From contig NC_089279.1 in NCBI RefSeq assembly GCF_963678975.1, positions 28,763,609 to 28,827,608 on the forward strand: a stretch of DNA of 64,000 bases. Direction: 5' to 3'. Every line of letters begins with the position of its first letter. The stretch's first letter is position 1. Of the stretch, positions 1 through 11,608 are shown one piece after another. The notes beneath the pieces were generated by a model. The model made no database searches, was not told the origin of the DNA, and saw nothing but the letters and a program-made list of their open reading frames with translations. The position numbers and the translations under genes were made by a program. The DNA comes from Dysidea avara (Eukaryota; Porifera; Demospongiae; Dictyoceratida; Dysideidae).

Positions 1-1013
1 GCCCACAGGTTAAACCACTTGAAGGAATGAGCTGAAAATTGCTATGTAGATGGAGTAACTATCGTAGGAGTACCTTTCTGTGGTTTGAAAGGAATCCAGT
101 TAAAGGCCATCGAGATATGACACAAAACCCAACCTATGTCACAATTACGCGATCGATTTTTATGAATAAAATAACTATTAGTTTTCACGCCTACCAGGCA
201 AACCGCTTAGAGCAGTGAGCTGAAAATCGGTGTGTAGCTGGAATAATTATCATAGAAAGTCCAGTAGTACAGAAGAATCGAATTACAAACGACTGAGTTC
301 TGATTCCAAAGCCAACTACGTGTAGCATATGCAAGATCGAGATACTCTAATATAGGGTCCGCAATGAAAAAAATCGATAATCACGAAATTGTTCCCCTAC
401 TATTTCAACCTGTAGGGCATATCAAAGTATTTTTCTGCGTACCAATAAAACTTATTTATCTTTCTCCATACAACGGGAATCGCGATTATTTTATGCTGGA
501 AATCGTGAAAAGCAAGTGATTTAGGCTTCAATATTATGTTGTGACCACCTAATGGTATTAGTTTCCAACCAGAAATGGATCATGTGATTATGGATTGATT
601 TTTCGTTTGCATTATAGCTATACATGGTTAGCTATGTAGTGGTATAATCCAGGTAAAATTTCACTAGTATTTTTATCAACAGTTTACAGAGACACCACTG
701 ATGAAGCATAGAGTTAGGCATAGTAAAACTCAGGTCCTACCAAAAATGGTAGGGTTGTTTGTATATAAGATCAAGATACTCCAATAGAGCAGTCATGCAA
801 ACAGTCTCCAGTCTCTTTACTATTCTGTTCTCTTTATAGTAAGCAAGCGGAATCCATAAACAGGCAGAATTGAATATCAGGGTAAAAATGCAATTGGAAA
901 GAAACCTCAATAGTATCAGATTACTGGTTGGGGGCACACCATAAATGAATCCACATTATGAGTGCATGGCTATACCCAGAGGTAATATTTATAGACAAGA
1001 TTAGGTAATAAGA

Positions 1014-1322
1014 CAGGGGCGGATCCAGAGTCTGGAAAGAGGGGGGGCACCTTGCTGAAAAAAGTTGAAGAGCAAAAAAAAAAAGAAAAAAAAAAGGTCA
1101 CAACTATAATAGCTAGTTATCCTTTACCAAATATATTATATCACGTATGTTATGTAAAATAAAATCCTATTTATAGCTTTATAAGTAAGCTGCACTGCCT
1201 CATGAACATTGTGACTGCTTTATTAGAGTAATTGACTGCTCTATTAGAGTATCTCGATCTTGTATGCAATTTCTTTAAGGGGGGGCATTTGCCCCAAATG
1301 CCCCATCCTGGATCCGCCATTG
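1014..1322. mobile_element. MITE with CAGGGGCGGATCC ends, 5-bp TSD
   Basis: The left end is CAGGGGCGGATCCAG and the right end is a decayed complement (CTGGATCCGCCATTG). TAAGA is duplicated on both sides (1009-1013, 1323-1327). The element contains G-rich subterminal runs and two CTCTATTAGAG modules at 1211-1260. It is non-coding. Confidence 0.75.
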
Positions 1323-1403
1323 TAAGAATAATTATGCTACTAGAGTTTCAATTCACTACAATAATATTATAGCTGCAGAGGCGTTTCAAAAAGAAAATTA
1401 ATA

Positions 1404-1654
1404 TGTGACCTGATTTGCGAAAAAGTACCTTTTCCACACATTTGACATACCAGCAAACAAAATGTCATAACTGTTGACTCCTTGCACTGATTGACTTTCT
1501 GTTTGTATCAAAATGTAACCAACTAATGTAGGCATATTCATGGGAAATTGCAGACACATACTTGCAATGATACAAAAGTTACAACGTTTGGAAGTTGAAA
1601 AAATGGGTCAAATTTTATGTGTGAAAAAGGTACCTTTTTGCAAATCCGGTCACA
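1404..1654. mobile_element. MITE with TGTGACC ends, TA target
   Basis: Inverted ends TGTGACCTGATTTGC... and ...GCAAATCCGGTCACA lie between TA dinucleotides. A subterminal AAAAAGGTACCTTTTT palindrome is present at both ends. The TA target fits a Tc1/mariner-type relationship. It is non-coding. Confidence 0.7.
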
Positions 1655-3514
1655 TATTGGTATGAATTGGCCACCTTGCACTATACTAAATGACACAACA
1701 CTGCACACTTTTGATTAATCAGCCATATCTTCATACTGACTGTAGCTGTAAGTTTATTACGTTCAATAATTGTAATGATTTGTATAGGTATTTCTAGTAT
1801 ACTGCTAAACAAAAATCCATCACACAAACTGGTGTCAAATTATAATGGTAGAAATATCAATCTATTGTGAAAAATTGTAAATTTCCTGTGCCTTAATTAA
1901 ACTCCCTGGTGGAGGCTCTGCACAGTAATAAATACAATACAATATAATAATAAAATTATAATTTTAATGGTACAAATACAAAACTATATAATTATATTTT
2001 AAATTAATTTTTGCTAGCTTTTAAATTTCTGTTTTGCTTGTAGGATGTGCATGCAATTTTATGTTGATCTACAGACTGTGTATGGTATATTTGGTAACGT
2101 ATTGCATGTGTGAGATGTAGAGATTTACTATAGATATCCTTTTTATAATGAGTCATAAGTTTAAGGACTTATGATACTTGGTATAACATGCAGTTTCAAC
2201 GGCCTATGTCTTCCCACTATGGATCTATTACCTTAAATGGGACTTAAAATGTGATTTCTAAAGAACATGTAATTTTCTTCAATGACTTATAAACCTCACA
2301 TAAATTCAGGAATGGCTATACACATGCATAGACAGCTCTACAAAGTGCATGTTATACATATATTATAGAGCACTCAGTACATTGTGGCTGTTGGTATAAC
2401 AGTTATCCAACAGGCCTTTGGTGCGGTTTCTCACGATAAAGCCAAAAATAAGTAATACCCTTCAGCTATGGGTGAAAAACCTTAAATTTAGTTAAAAGCT
2501 CATATATATATAATATAACTTCCTGCAGCCTGCTGTGAAAAAAATAAGATTGAGGACATACCTCCCTAACTTTTAAGAAGAAATTAAGTACAAACTAACT
2601 AAACTTATATACCACTGATGTAAATGATTTTTGTTGGCTCTAAAAATATATAGGACCCAAGTAGAACTAAAACTTGGTAGGACCCAAGTTTTACTATGCC
2701 TAACTCTATGCTTCATCAGTGGTGTCTCTGTAAAATGTTGATAAAATACTAGTGAAATTTTACCTGGATTATACCACTACATACACTGTAGCTAACCATG
2801 TATAGCTATAATGAAAAATCAATCCATAATCACGTGATCTATTTCTGGTTGGGAACTAATACCATTAGGTGGTCACAACATAATATTGAAGCCTGAATCA
2901 CTTGTTGGAGAAACTAAAATTTGGAGTTATTGCAGCCACGCCTCCCATTTTGGTCTCAGATGCGCTAGGAAGAAATTTCATGCCGCTTAGTTTGATGGAA
3001 GGAAAGCTCAGATCCATATGAAACTTGCGCTGTGAACGAAGTGATAACCAAACTATATTGCTGTATAGTGAAGGTTTGTGGGCTTTCCTTTTTTTGATTG
3101 CTGGGTTGCTCCGAATCCAAAAATACGTGATTTTGGGCCAATTTTCGGCAAAGAGTAGCTCCGTACCAAATCCAAAGTAGCAAATCGATCTATTTCTGTT
3201 GTGAGTTATAATTAGGTATAGATTTGGACTATATATGCCAAGTATGGGAAGGAACCCATACTTCATCCGGAGAGCGCGCAATTTTTTACAATTTCCAGCA
3301 TAAAACAATCGCGATTCCCGTCGTATGGAGAAAGATAAATAAGTTTTATTGGTATGCAGGAAAATACTTTGATATGCCCTACAGGTTGAAATAGTAGGGG
3401 GACAATTTCGTGATTATAGATTTTTTCATTGCGGACCCTATCTAATAGAACAGTCACCCTAATAGAGCATTCAGCTACGTTTTTAACTTACTCCATTATA
3501 GAATTATTTTACAT

Positions 3515-4905
3515 TGCAAGTTATTCTGTATGGAGTTCAGCTACAAACAGTTAATCTTATAGACAATTCAGCTACAAGCAAGTCACCCTGTAGAGAGTTC
3601 AGCTACAAATATGTTGCTGTAGAGATTCAGAACATTATAAGTCACACTGAAGAGAATTCAGCTATAAACAAGTTACCTTGTAGAGACAACAAGTCACTCT
3701 GTAGAGAATTCAGCTACAAACAAGACACTGTGTAAAGGGTTCGGCTACAAAAAAGCTACCCAGTAGAGAGTTCATCTAGATCAGCTACAAGTAAATCACT
3801 CTGTAGAGAGTTCAGCTACAAACAAGTCACTCTGTAGTACAAACAAGTCACCGCGTAGCTGGACAGTTCAGCAACCAATCAAAAAACCACCCTGTAAAGA
3901 GTTCAGCTATACAAACATGTTGTAACTCTATAGAGAAAGTTATAACTCTATAGAGAGATCAGCTAGAAATAATTAATTATCCAATAGAGAGATCAGCTAC
4001 AAGACATCACCTTATAGAGAGTTTAGTTACAAAGAAACCACCCTGTAGAGAGTTCAGCTGCAAACATATCACCCTGTAGAGAGTGCAGCTATGAACAGAT
4101 CACCCTGTAGAGAGTTCAGCTAGAAAAAGTCATCCTGTAGAGAGATCAGCTAGAAGGATCGCCTTGTAGAGAGTTCAACTACAAACAAATCATCCTGTAG
4201 ATAGTTCAGCTACAAAAAAGTCACCCTATAGAGAGATCAGCTAGAAGAAGTTACCTTGTACAGAGCTCAGCTACAAAGAAACCATCATATAAAGAGTTCA
4301 GCTGCAAACAAATCACCCTGTAGAAAGTTCAGCTACGAACAGATCAACCTGTAGAGAGTTCAGCTACAAAGATACCACCATGTAGAGAGTTCAGCTGAAA
4401 ACAAACCATCTGTAGAAAGTTCAGCCAGAAACAAGTTCACCCTGTAGAGAGATCTTATAGAAACAGTCAACCTGTAGAGAGAGCAGCTACAAAGAAACCA
4501 TCCTGTAGAGAGTTCAATTACAAACAGATAACCCTATAGAGAGTTCAGCTAGAAACAAGTCACCGTGTAGAGAGATCAGCTAGAAACAAGTCACCCTATA
4601 GAGAGATCAGCTACAAAGAAATCATCCTGTAGAGAGTTCAGCTACAATCAAGTTACACTATATAGAGATCAACTAGAAACAAATCATCTTCTAGAGAGTT
4701 CAGTTGCAAACAAATCACCCTGTAGAGAATTCAGCCGCCCTATAGAGAGTTCAGTTTGAACAAGTCACCTTGCAGAGAGTTCAGCTACAAAGAAATTACC
4801 ATGTAGTGAGTTCAGCTGCAAACAAATCACCCTGTAGAGAGTTTAGCTAAAAACAAATCACCCTGCAGCTACAAACAATAAGAGTATCAGCTACAGTTCA
4901 GTTAT
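3515..4905 (-). repeat. Minisatellite array of copy A, about 31-bp unit
   Basis: Degenerate tandem units with the sense TGTAGAGAGTTCAGCTACAAA and CAAGTCACCC repeat about every 31 bp, with many internal deletions that shorten single units. This is the reverse complement of the array at 58065-61440. It is not a CRISPR array because the units abut and have no unique spacers. Confidence 0.9.
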
Positions 4906-5059
4906 GTAAGAGGTCACCTTATTAACTACAGTATGTGATAATCATCATTCAATGTTAAATATACAAATATTTCATCAGACAAAAGCTATACACACAATTA
5001 CTTCCTTTATTCCACAATTTCTTACAAGTTAAATGGAAGTAGCATCAAAGCCATATGGC

Positions 5060-5425
5060 CAGCTTTGTGACTTGCAATACAAAAAGAAATAATATCTAAA
5101 CCAAAACAGCCAAGCTGTAAAAAAAAGAATGCAGCCCCCAAGGTGAAAAAAGATGTGAAATCCAAGGTGGTGGCCAAGAAATGGCTGTGATGGTAGGTTA
5201 ATGGCAAAAATTTTAATTACGACAATTCAGATGAATTTGGTGCCGAATCCTAGTGGAGGAGGCAACACAAATTCACCGGAATTGCCGTAATTAAAATTTT
5301 TGCCATTAACCCACCATCACAGCCATTTCTTGGTCGCCACCTTGGATTTCACATCTTTTTTCACCTTGGGGTCCGCACTCTTTTTTTACAGCTTGGCTGT
5401 TTTGGTTTAGGTTTTCTTTTCTGCA
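5060..5425. repeat. Palindrome joining copies A and C (AACAGCCAAGCTGT family)
   Basis: Two arms of about 150 bases are inverted around about 5240, running from AAACAGCCAAGCTGTAAAA outward-in and back. The arms include GAAATCCAAGGTGG and GCCATTTCTTGG segments. Related palindromes lie at 52650-52935 and 57551-57877, and broken arms flank 14200-14421. The position shows that this palindrome is the shared 5' end of two divergent family copies (A leftward, C rightward). Confidence 0.8.
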
Positions 5426-6571
5426 GGAATTGTGGAACAAAAGAAGCAATTTTGTGTATAGCTTTTTGTCTGATTAAAAATATTTGTATATTTAGCACCG
5501 AATGATAATCACATACTATAGGTATTAAGTTTACTTCTTATACATAACTGAACTATAGCTGAAACTCTCATTGTTTGTAGCTGAACTCTTTTCAGGGTGA
5601 CTTGTTTCTAGCTGAACTCTCTACATGGTGATTTGTTTCCAGCACATACAGTGTATACTGGGTGAAGCTGATCTCTATAGAGTAACTTGTATTAAGCTGA
5701 TATCTCTACAGGGTGACTTGTTCTAGCTGATCTCTCTACAGGATGATTTGTTTGTAGTTGATCTCAATACCGGTCACCTGATCTCTCTTCAGGGTGACTG
5801 CTCTATTAGAGTATCTCGATCTCGCACTTGCTACACCAAGTTGGATTTCGTGTTGTAACTTTGTGGTTTAAGTCTGATTCTTCTACACCATTGAAGAACC
5901 TTTCTAAGATGATTACTCCATCTGTACAGTGGTTTTCAAAGCATTACTCCAAGTAGTTTTTTCTGGTAGGCGTGGTAAGTAATTGTTTTTTTGTTAGCAA
6001 ATCTCAGTTGCATAATTGTTACACACTTTTGGTTTTTTCGTTGTATCTTTGTGGTTTTTAGCTTGACTTCTTTCAAACCACAAAAGGTTTGAGATTAATA
6101 GTTACCTATTCACCCACCGATTTTCAGCCTTTTCCCATAAGCGGTTTATCCTGTAGGCATGACAACATATTGGTGTTATTTTTCGTGAATAATCGCTAAT
6201 AATTCCTTGACTGTTTATCATATTCCAGCAAATCTTGGTACCAAGATGTGCCTTTATATCCCCCTTCTGTGTGCCAAATTTCAAGGCAGTTGGATATGGC
6301 ACTCGTGTTTTATGGCAGTTTTTGTAAGTGCGAAAAGAGGAAGAAAAAAATGAAGAAAGTAAGCCAATATTTGAAGTCGCATATCTCTGAAGTGATTTCA
6401 CTCAAATTTGGTATGTGGAGTGCTGAAGTTGGTGGGTGTGTCCACAGCAAAATTTGTCTCATTTCGTAAAGGAAGCACATGCAGAGCTAGAGGTGCGAAA
6501 ATTGCATTTTCTTTCTTCCTGTCAATAGTTGTGTACTGGCTTCTTGGCCACATGACACACTACCATGTGCA
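5245..6571 (+). mobile_element. Minisatellite-bearing repeat family, copy C
   Basis: A short minisatellite (about 5560-5795) leads directly into the module at 5795-5821. The two-block tail follows, with motifs at about 5953 and 6142 (188 bp apart), then a segment with GTGCCAAATTTCAAGG and a purine-rich GAGGAAGAAAAAAATG run. It ends in a degenerate hairpin at 6554-6571. Open frames of 60-99 codons here are not conserved in the other copies and are not called as genes. Confidence 0.7.
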
Positions 6572-7617
6572 GGTGCGCGTTTGAATCTGTATTGGTTCAA
6601 TTTTTTTTTGTTTTGTTTATCCAGCCTTTTTGTGTACTTTTTTCTGAACTTTTTTGTTGCACGTTTTTTTTTCCTGATATGAGTTATCTTATTGTGAAAC
6701 TTTTTATGACACCTCTCATCTCTATCTCATTGGGAATTTTATTGCGAACTTTTTCATGACACCTTTATCTCTCATTATGCACCTTCCTTTTTCAAAACAC
6801 AAGGTATAACTCACTGGAAATACATGCAATGCATTATTTAAAGGAATAATTTAATGTCACTATCACTAGCTGCACCCATAAACACTTTATGATATGCCTA
6901 CCAAACACCTCAACACATAATTTCATGCTTAACTTTTTGTCACTGAAGTTAAGTAGTTATACTGATAATAGAGTGTATACAGGGCAATAAAGTTCTGCAC
7001 ATAGACTTACTTTTTCCCACTGTGTGAGACTTCATGTCACGCACCATTCTTTCTCATTGTGCACTTAATATACCTTTTTCAAAAAACACTAATACTTATT
7101 AGTGTTTCTTTTGTACTTGCAATAAATGTCATAGAGTATTAGCTTTTAAGTACGTAAGTTGATGTTAATAAGCAGGATACACTGGGTATAGAGCAGACTA
7201 TACAGACAATAATGTGATGTAGAATAATATGTTTGTACAGCTGAGCAAGTTGATGGAGGAGAAGCAAGGGGGACAGGTTTCTTTGGCACTCATGTGATAT
7301 CAGATCAAACCTATGACTTGTGCAATTTGCAACCAACTTGGAACATATCTTGTCCTCTCTATCCAAGTAACATGAAAGTAAAAGCACTCTTGTCATTGTG
7401 CACAGATTTCTATATCCTCTATCTAATTTTGCTAAGGCAGAAAAATTGAGAACTCATTAAATTTATACATAAAAGTGCATTTTTGACAGCTCAGTCTTAT
7501 GTCTTATTTATAATCAAGGGCACTGGAGAAAAAGCTGTAGCCCATCAAAATGTATTAGATGGGCTTAGCCTCCCTAAATAATACCTGTAGCATTAACAAT
7601 AATTGTGCTGTATGCTA
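6572..7617. other. Unassigned AT-rich sequence
   Basis: No gene or bounded element seen. It contains poly-T-rich stretches (6600-6680) and two loosely similar blocks with TTTTTCATGACACC and CTCATTRTGCACYT phrases (6700-6790, 7020-7080), which suggests an old local duplication. Confidence 0.4.
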
Positions 7618-7619
7618 TA

Positions 7620-7858
7620 CAGTGGAACCTCAGTTATCCAGACCCCACTTATTCGAATTCTCGGTTAATGGAACTACGGAAATGAGTGCTCTATTAGAGT
7701 AGTGACTGTTCTATTAGGGTAGTTGATCATTCTAATATTTAAAAAAAAAATTATTTATGCTATTTAAGGCTATTTATACACAGTTTCAGAGATATGAACT
7801 TTTCAGACTTATGGACGACCCCTGGTCCCAAGGGATTTTGATAGCTGAAGTTCCACTG
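7620..7858. mobile_element. Tigger/pogo-like MITE carrying the CTCTATTAGAG module
   Basis: Ends CAGTGGAACCTCAGTTATCC and AAGTTCCACTG are flanked by TA on both sides. The phrase 'cagttatccagacc' and the TA target are typical of Tigger/pogo-type elements. Two module copies lie at 7685-7720. It is non-coding. Confidence 0.7.
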
Positions 7859-7877
7859 TATTCTATAAATTCTTGTA

Positions 7878-8109
7878 TGTGACCCAATTTTGGAAAATCA
7901 ATTTTAATGTCACATTTGACAACTCTAATATTTATGACCAAAATTAAGTATTAACCAGCTTTACAATGGTTACAATTGTTGTGAATTACTACAAATTCTG
8001 AGAAATAATTTAACAGGTGCCAAACTGTCCTAACAGTAACACAGTGAATTTGTAAATTTCTATTTATTTCATGCAGACATTAAGACTGATTTTCCAAAAT
8101 CAGGTCACA
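7878..8109. mobile_element. MITE with TGTGACC ends
   Basis: Ends TGTGACCCAATTTTGGAAAA and TTTTCCAAAATCAGGTCACA are inverted repeats. TA precedes the left end; the right flank is TT, so the duplication is imperfect. It is non-coding. Confidence 0.65.
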
Positions 8110-8752
8110 TTTAACTAACTACACCAATGTTTAGTTATCTGCAATCAACTGGATTCTAAATACTTATTTATCATCAGTACTGCATACTGTAGTATGTATA
8201 TTAGGGATCACGAAGCATTGGGCTTTTCCAGCCAAAATTATTACCCTAACACCAGCCTCAGTTTCCCTTCATGGTAGCTTGGCAGCATTGGTTAGGCACA
8301 GACAAGCTCAAAAATATTTTCAGACCAATCCCAAACCATTCCAAAAAGTTTTTATGGAATACGCGCATCACGAAATTGCCTTTGACCTCCTTTGTGTTTC
8401 AGTTCTTTTACTGACAATGCAAGATGTTGATATGCGATAGTGCAATGTAGCTTCCCTGTGGCTGTGTTGGCTATTATGCTTATCACTTTGTTTTCTGTAG
8501 TGACTGAATTGATTGCAGAGATGCTTTTCATACTGTTCTTTGTTTGTAATGCTGTGTAACAGGCAGAGCATAGCTGAAATCAAAACATAATGGCCATCTC
8601 CCTTTCCAATACATAATTGATTGTTGGGGCACCTGTTCTGATGCAAAATCACATTTATGGCATACTTGGTGCCATTCTTTCTTTTAATGCCATCCATATG
8701 CATGGGCTCATTTTTCATAATTATGTTATTAAAATAAACAAACAAGAAGAAG
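8110..8752. other. Unassigned sequence
   Basis: A minus-strand open frame of 145 codons (8368-8805) runs into the neighbouring inverted-repeat element and has no recognisable domain. I do not call it a gene. Confidence 0.35.
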
Positions 8753-9012
8753 GAAAAATTGGGAATTTTACGTTGGATTAAGGAGATCAAGGAAAAAAGT
8801 AGCAAAACAAGGGAATAGCTAAAAAGTGGTGAAATTAGGAAGGTCGCCTATACCCTGCAGATATACTAGTGGACATCAGACTAAATTAGGGATGTAATGT
8901 CCACTTCACTAGTATATCTACGTGTAGGAAACCCTACTTGTTTCACTACTTTTTAGCTATTCCCTTGTTTCACTACTTATTTCCCTAATCCAACTTAAAA
9001 TTCCTAATTTTT
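8753..9012. repeat. Foldback element, about 260 bp
   Basis: Inverted arms include GGAATTTTACGTTGGATTA / TAATCCAACTTAAAATTCC and ACAAGGGAATAGCTAAAAAG / CTTTTTAGCTATTCCCTTGT. The centre is near 8880. It is non-coding. Confidence 0.7.
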
Positions 9013-10469
9013 GTTCTACCCTATATTCAAAACTTTAGTGGTAAAAAAGTTTGGCAAAAAGCCACTATAAAAAATTGGTAGAAAAAAATTGGCGAATGGG
9101 GACTCCATGCACCTTAATTTATGTGTTATCTGATCAAACAATAGGTTGTTGAAGGGTGCATAAGTGTGTGCTATCTACGTATATATAAACATACCATGTG
9201 CAAGTGTTATTTAATGGTTATGAATGTTGAGTGCAATATTTAATTGTTAATACAGTGAATTCAGGCTCCAGCAGTGCAGGCTATCATGCATACCAAAGTA
9301 TTTGGTTGAATCCCTCACAGGGCGATGAACTCTGCCTTCTTTCTTATCTCTTGGTAGTAGTTTAAAATATTGCAGGACTGATTTCAATGATGTAACGTGG
9401 TCTCGCTATATCTGCTCATGTGATTGATAAAAATTGGCAGAAAAAACCTTGGTGATTAAAATGCTGTTCACCAAATTCACCTGAGTTTTTACTATATGGC
9501 ACTTGTTATATATTAATATTAATACATCAGAATTGTGGTACCCTAATAGAGCAGCCACTTTAATGCAACAGTGAAGCGAAACATTAGTATACTAGTATTC
9601 TAACAAATGACACTGTCAGATTCACTATCAATTTTTTTGAGGAGCATACCCCATCCCAGACCCCTCATGCTTTGCCATCATACTAGTGCATGTGCTTGGC
9701 ACAGTGCTCCCGATAACAATTCATAATCAACAGGACAGAATGTCCTGACAAAATCTAAATTGTCAGACATACTTATACATTGCACAGACACAGGAGGCCT
9801 ATAACACTGCTTTTAGTGGGTATTCTCTGATGCAAGACACTCTGGCAGTAGGCATGTAGACATCTTTATATATGCTAAGGAAGTGCTTTATGAGGTTTCT
9901 GTAGAGCAAAGATGGGCTGGCATCGGTGGTCACTCCCTTGGATGGCTTGAATATTTTATCTCCCAGCAGCCATGTGACAGTTATTTTTAAACAGTCAACC
10001 AAATATGCACACCCTGGGCTTTGGCTCCTTTGATAGGACATTATGTTCTGCTGGTGTACGATGTGTGATGAAAAATTTAGACATCTCAGTATTTCCTTTT
10101 GAAAGTATCTTGATTATCTAATATATCTAGATAATTGAAACAAATATTAATTTTAGTTAGCTGCCAAAAATGTAACCAGTGAAGTGAACAAATTACAATT
10201 TGAAGTATCAAGAAGTGGAAAATGTTAGTTTTACCACTGTGCCCAAGTGGTGGGAGAGTTGGAGGTGTCTACACCATCAGATATTCTTTGGTATACAAGA
10301 AAGTTACAGAAGTTTATTATTACCTAGATAAATAAACTATCATCCTTAAGTCTTACGATATTCCAAAAATCGAATATATCTAGAGAATTTCACACCTCTA
10401 CTGCCAAATACAATTATGGTCAGACATTGGCTAATTTGTCAGGAATTTTTCTAATGTCCAATTGTTAAG
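9013..10469. other. Unassigned sequence
   Basis: Nothing I can name except a partial module copy at 9541-9558. The small open frame at 9799-10041 (minus) has no domain signal. Confidence 0.35.
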
Positions 10470-11164
10470 GTAGGTAAAAACAGTGGACCAGGGGACTAAG
10501 GACCTGGACCAGAGGACTCCAGAGACCAAAGAATTTTATACACTTTACAATATTTTATAGGTACCTCTGCAAGTAATCTTGCATGGCCAGGCCAATTCAC
10601 TCTTTTCCCATCATGGTGTCTCACTCAATGTTTAAACCAATTAGACATTATAAGCGCCTCTGAAAAAGTGTCTGTAGCTGACTACATCAGTATAGGCCAC
10701 TCACCTGCTGCACAATGAGTATACTATATAGTCTATTACATCCCCTAGCTACCAAAGTTTAGAAAAATTGTGCAAATGTACCATGATGTATGAAGTCTGG
10801 TTGTTGAGCTGCTGAACTGAAACTTGCTTAGCTAGTAGTCATTATTACCCCTGAACATTTGTTTTCATGATATTTCTAAACTTCTGTAGCTATGTGAAAT
10901 AATAAACTAGTACGTTCGCTGTGCAGCAGGTGAGTGGCTTATAAATGCAGTCAGCTTCAGACACTTTTCAGAGGCACTTATGTCTAATTGGTTTAAATAT
11001 TGTGTTAGACACTGTGATGGGGAAAAAGTGGAATGGCCAAACAAGACTACTTGCAGAGGTACCTAATACAAGTATAAAATATTGTAAAGTGTACAAAATT
11101 TCAAAAAGAGTTGGATCCTCATGGGTCCCTGTACTTGGTCCCCGGGTCTACTGTTTTTACCTAC
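10470..11164. mobile_element. Foldback element, about 245-bp arms
   Basis: Left arm 10470-10714 and right arm about 10919-11164 are diverged inverted copies separated by about 200 bases. Outer ends are GTAGGTAAAAACAGT and its complement; inner ends are CTCACCTGCTGCAC and its complement. The 92-codon open frame at 10945-11223 lies in the right arm and is treated as chance. Confidence 0.7.
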
Positions 11165-11608
11165 CCCCAAATGTTATCAGGAGCACTGTTGGAATACTAA
11201 GGTATATATTCTCTCCCCTATAATATCATGTTGCGTATCCAGGTCCTGAGGTACACTCTTGAATGTGCAGCCCCTTTAAAAATTTCTTTTCTTGCCACTG
11301 AAGTTTAATCAAGCTGGCTAAAGCTTTGTAGCTATACAGCATATACTGAATAAAGTATTGTTGTCTTGTTCCTAGTCCATCAACATTAACCACAGGGGTT
11401 GAGTACTGCTGACCCCCTGACCCAGATAGGGTTGTTGCTGAAAATGAATCTTCAAGTTTCTTTTTTTGTGCAAACCTAGTTATACATGTATATAGTAAAA
11501 CTTGTGGTTTGTTCAATTGTTATACCTTCATATGTGTGATTTTAGGTCCCTTCGAAGTTACATCATTAAGTCGTCACATCCCTCCTGTCGTTGTTCCAGT
11601 AAGTTTTA
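11165..11608. other. Unassigned sequence
   Basis: No feature recognised. A minus-strand 96-codon open frame (11226-11516) has no domain signal. Confidence 0.3.

Larger units (their letters stand above)
353..3440. mobile_element. Foldback/TIR element, 3.1 kb, 7-bp target duplication
   Basis: The ends are TAGGGTCCGCAATG and its reverse complement. They are flanked by perfect 7-bp duplications, TCTAATA at 346-352 and 3441-3447. The inverted arms match over about 380 bases (left 353-735), but in the right arm (about 2685-3440) the match is interrupted by about 380 bases at 2905-3285 that the left arm lacks. The middle carries two smaller elements (1014-1322, 1404-1654). Short open frames in the arms show no recognisable domain and no transposase is seen. 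The same ends and duplication length occur at 17977-19524. The superfamily is unknown: hAT normally gives 8 bp, so I leave it unassigned. Confidence 0.8.
1..5245 (-). mobile_element. Minisatellite-bearing repeat family, copy A (runs off the left edge)
   Basis: Read on the minus strand this copy has the family order: a 5' palindromic end (near 5060-5425), an AT-rich stretch with CACTTCTTTTTGTATTT-like sequence, a 31-bp minisatellite (3515-4905), the CTCTATTAGAG module, then a 3' tail made of two related blocks of about 188 bp, each ending in a GCGGTTT...GTAGGCGTG-like motif. Bases 1-352 and 3441-4905 match the reverse complement of about 58065-62700. The copy is interrupted by the foldback element at 353-3440. 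No coding capacity is seen. The family looks non-autonomous; a Helitron/Helentron-type origin is only a guess from its minisatellite and terminal hairpin. Confidence 0.7.

Noticed and set aside
2898-3308. 136-codon minus-strand frame in the foldback
   Set aside because: No domain is seen, and the matching left arm has lost this stretch entirely. There is no sign of selection.
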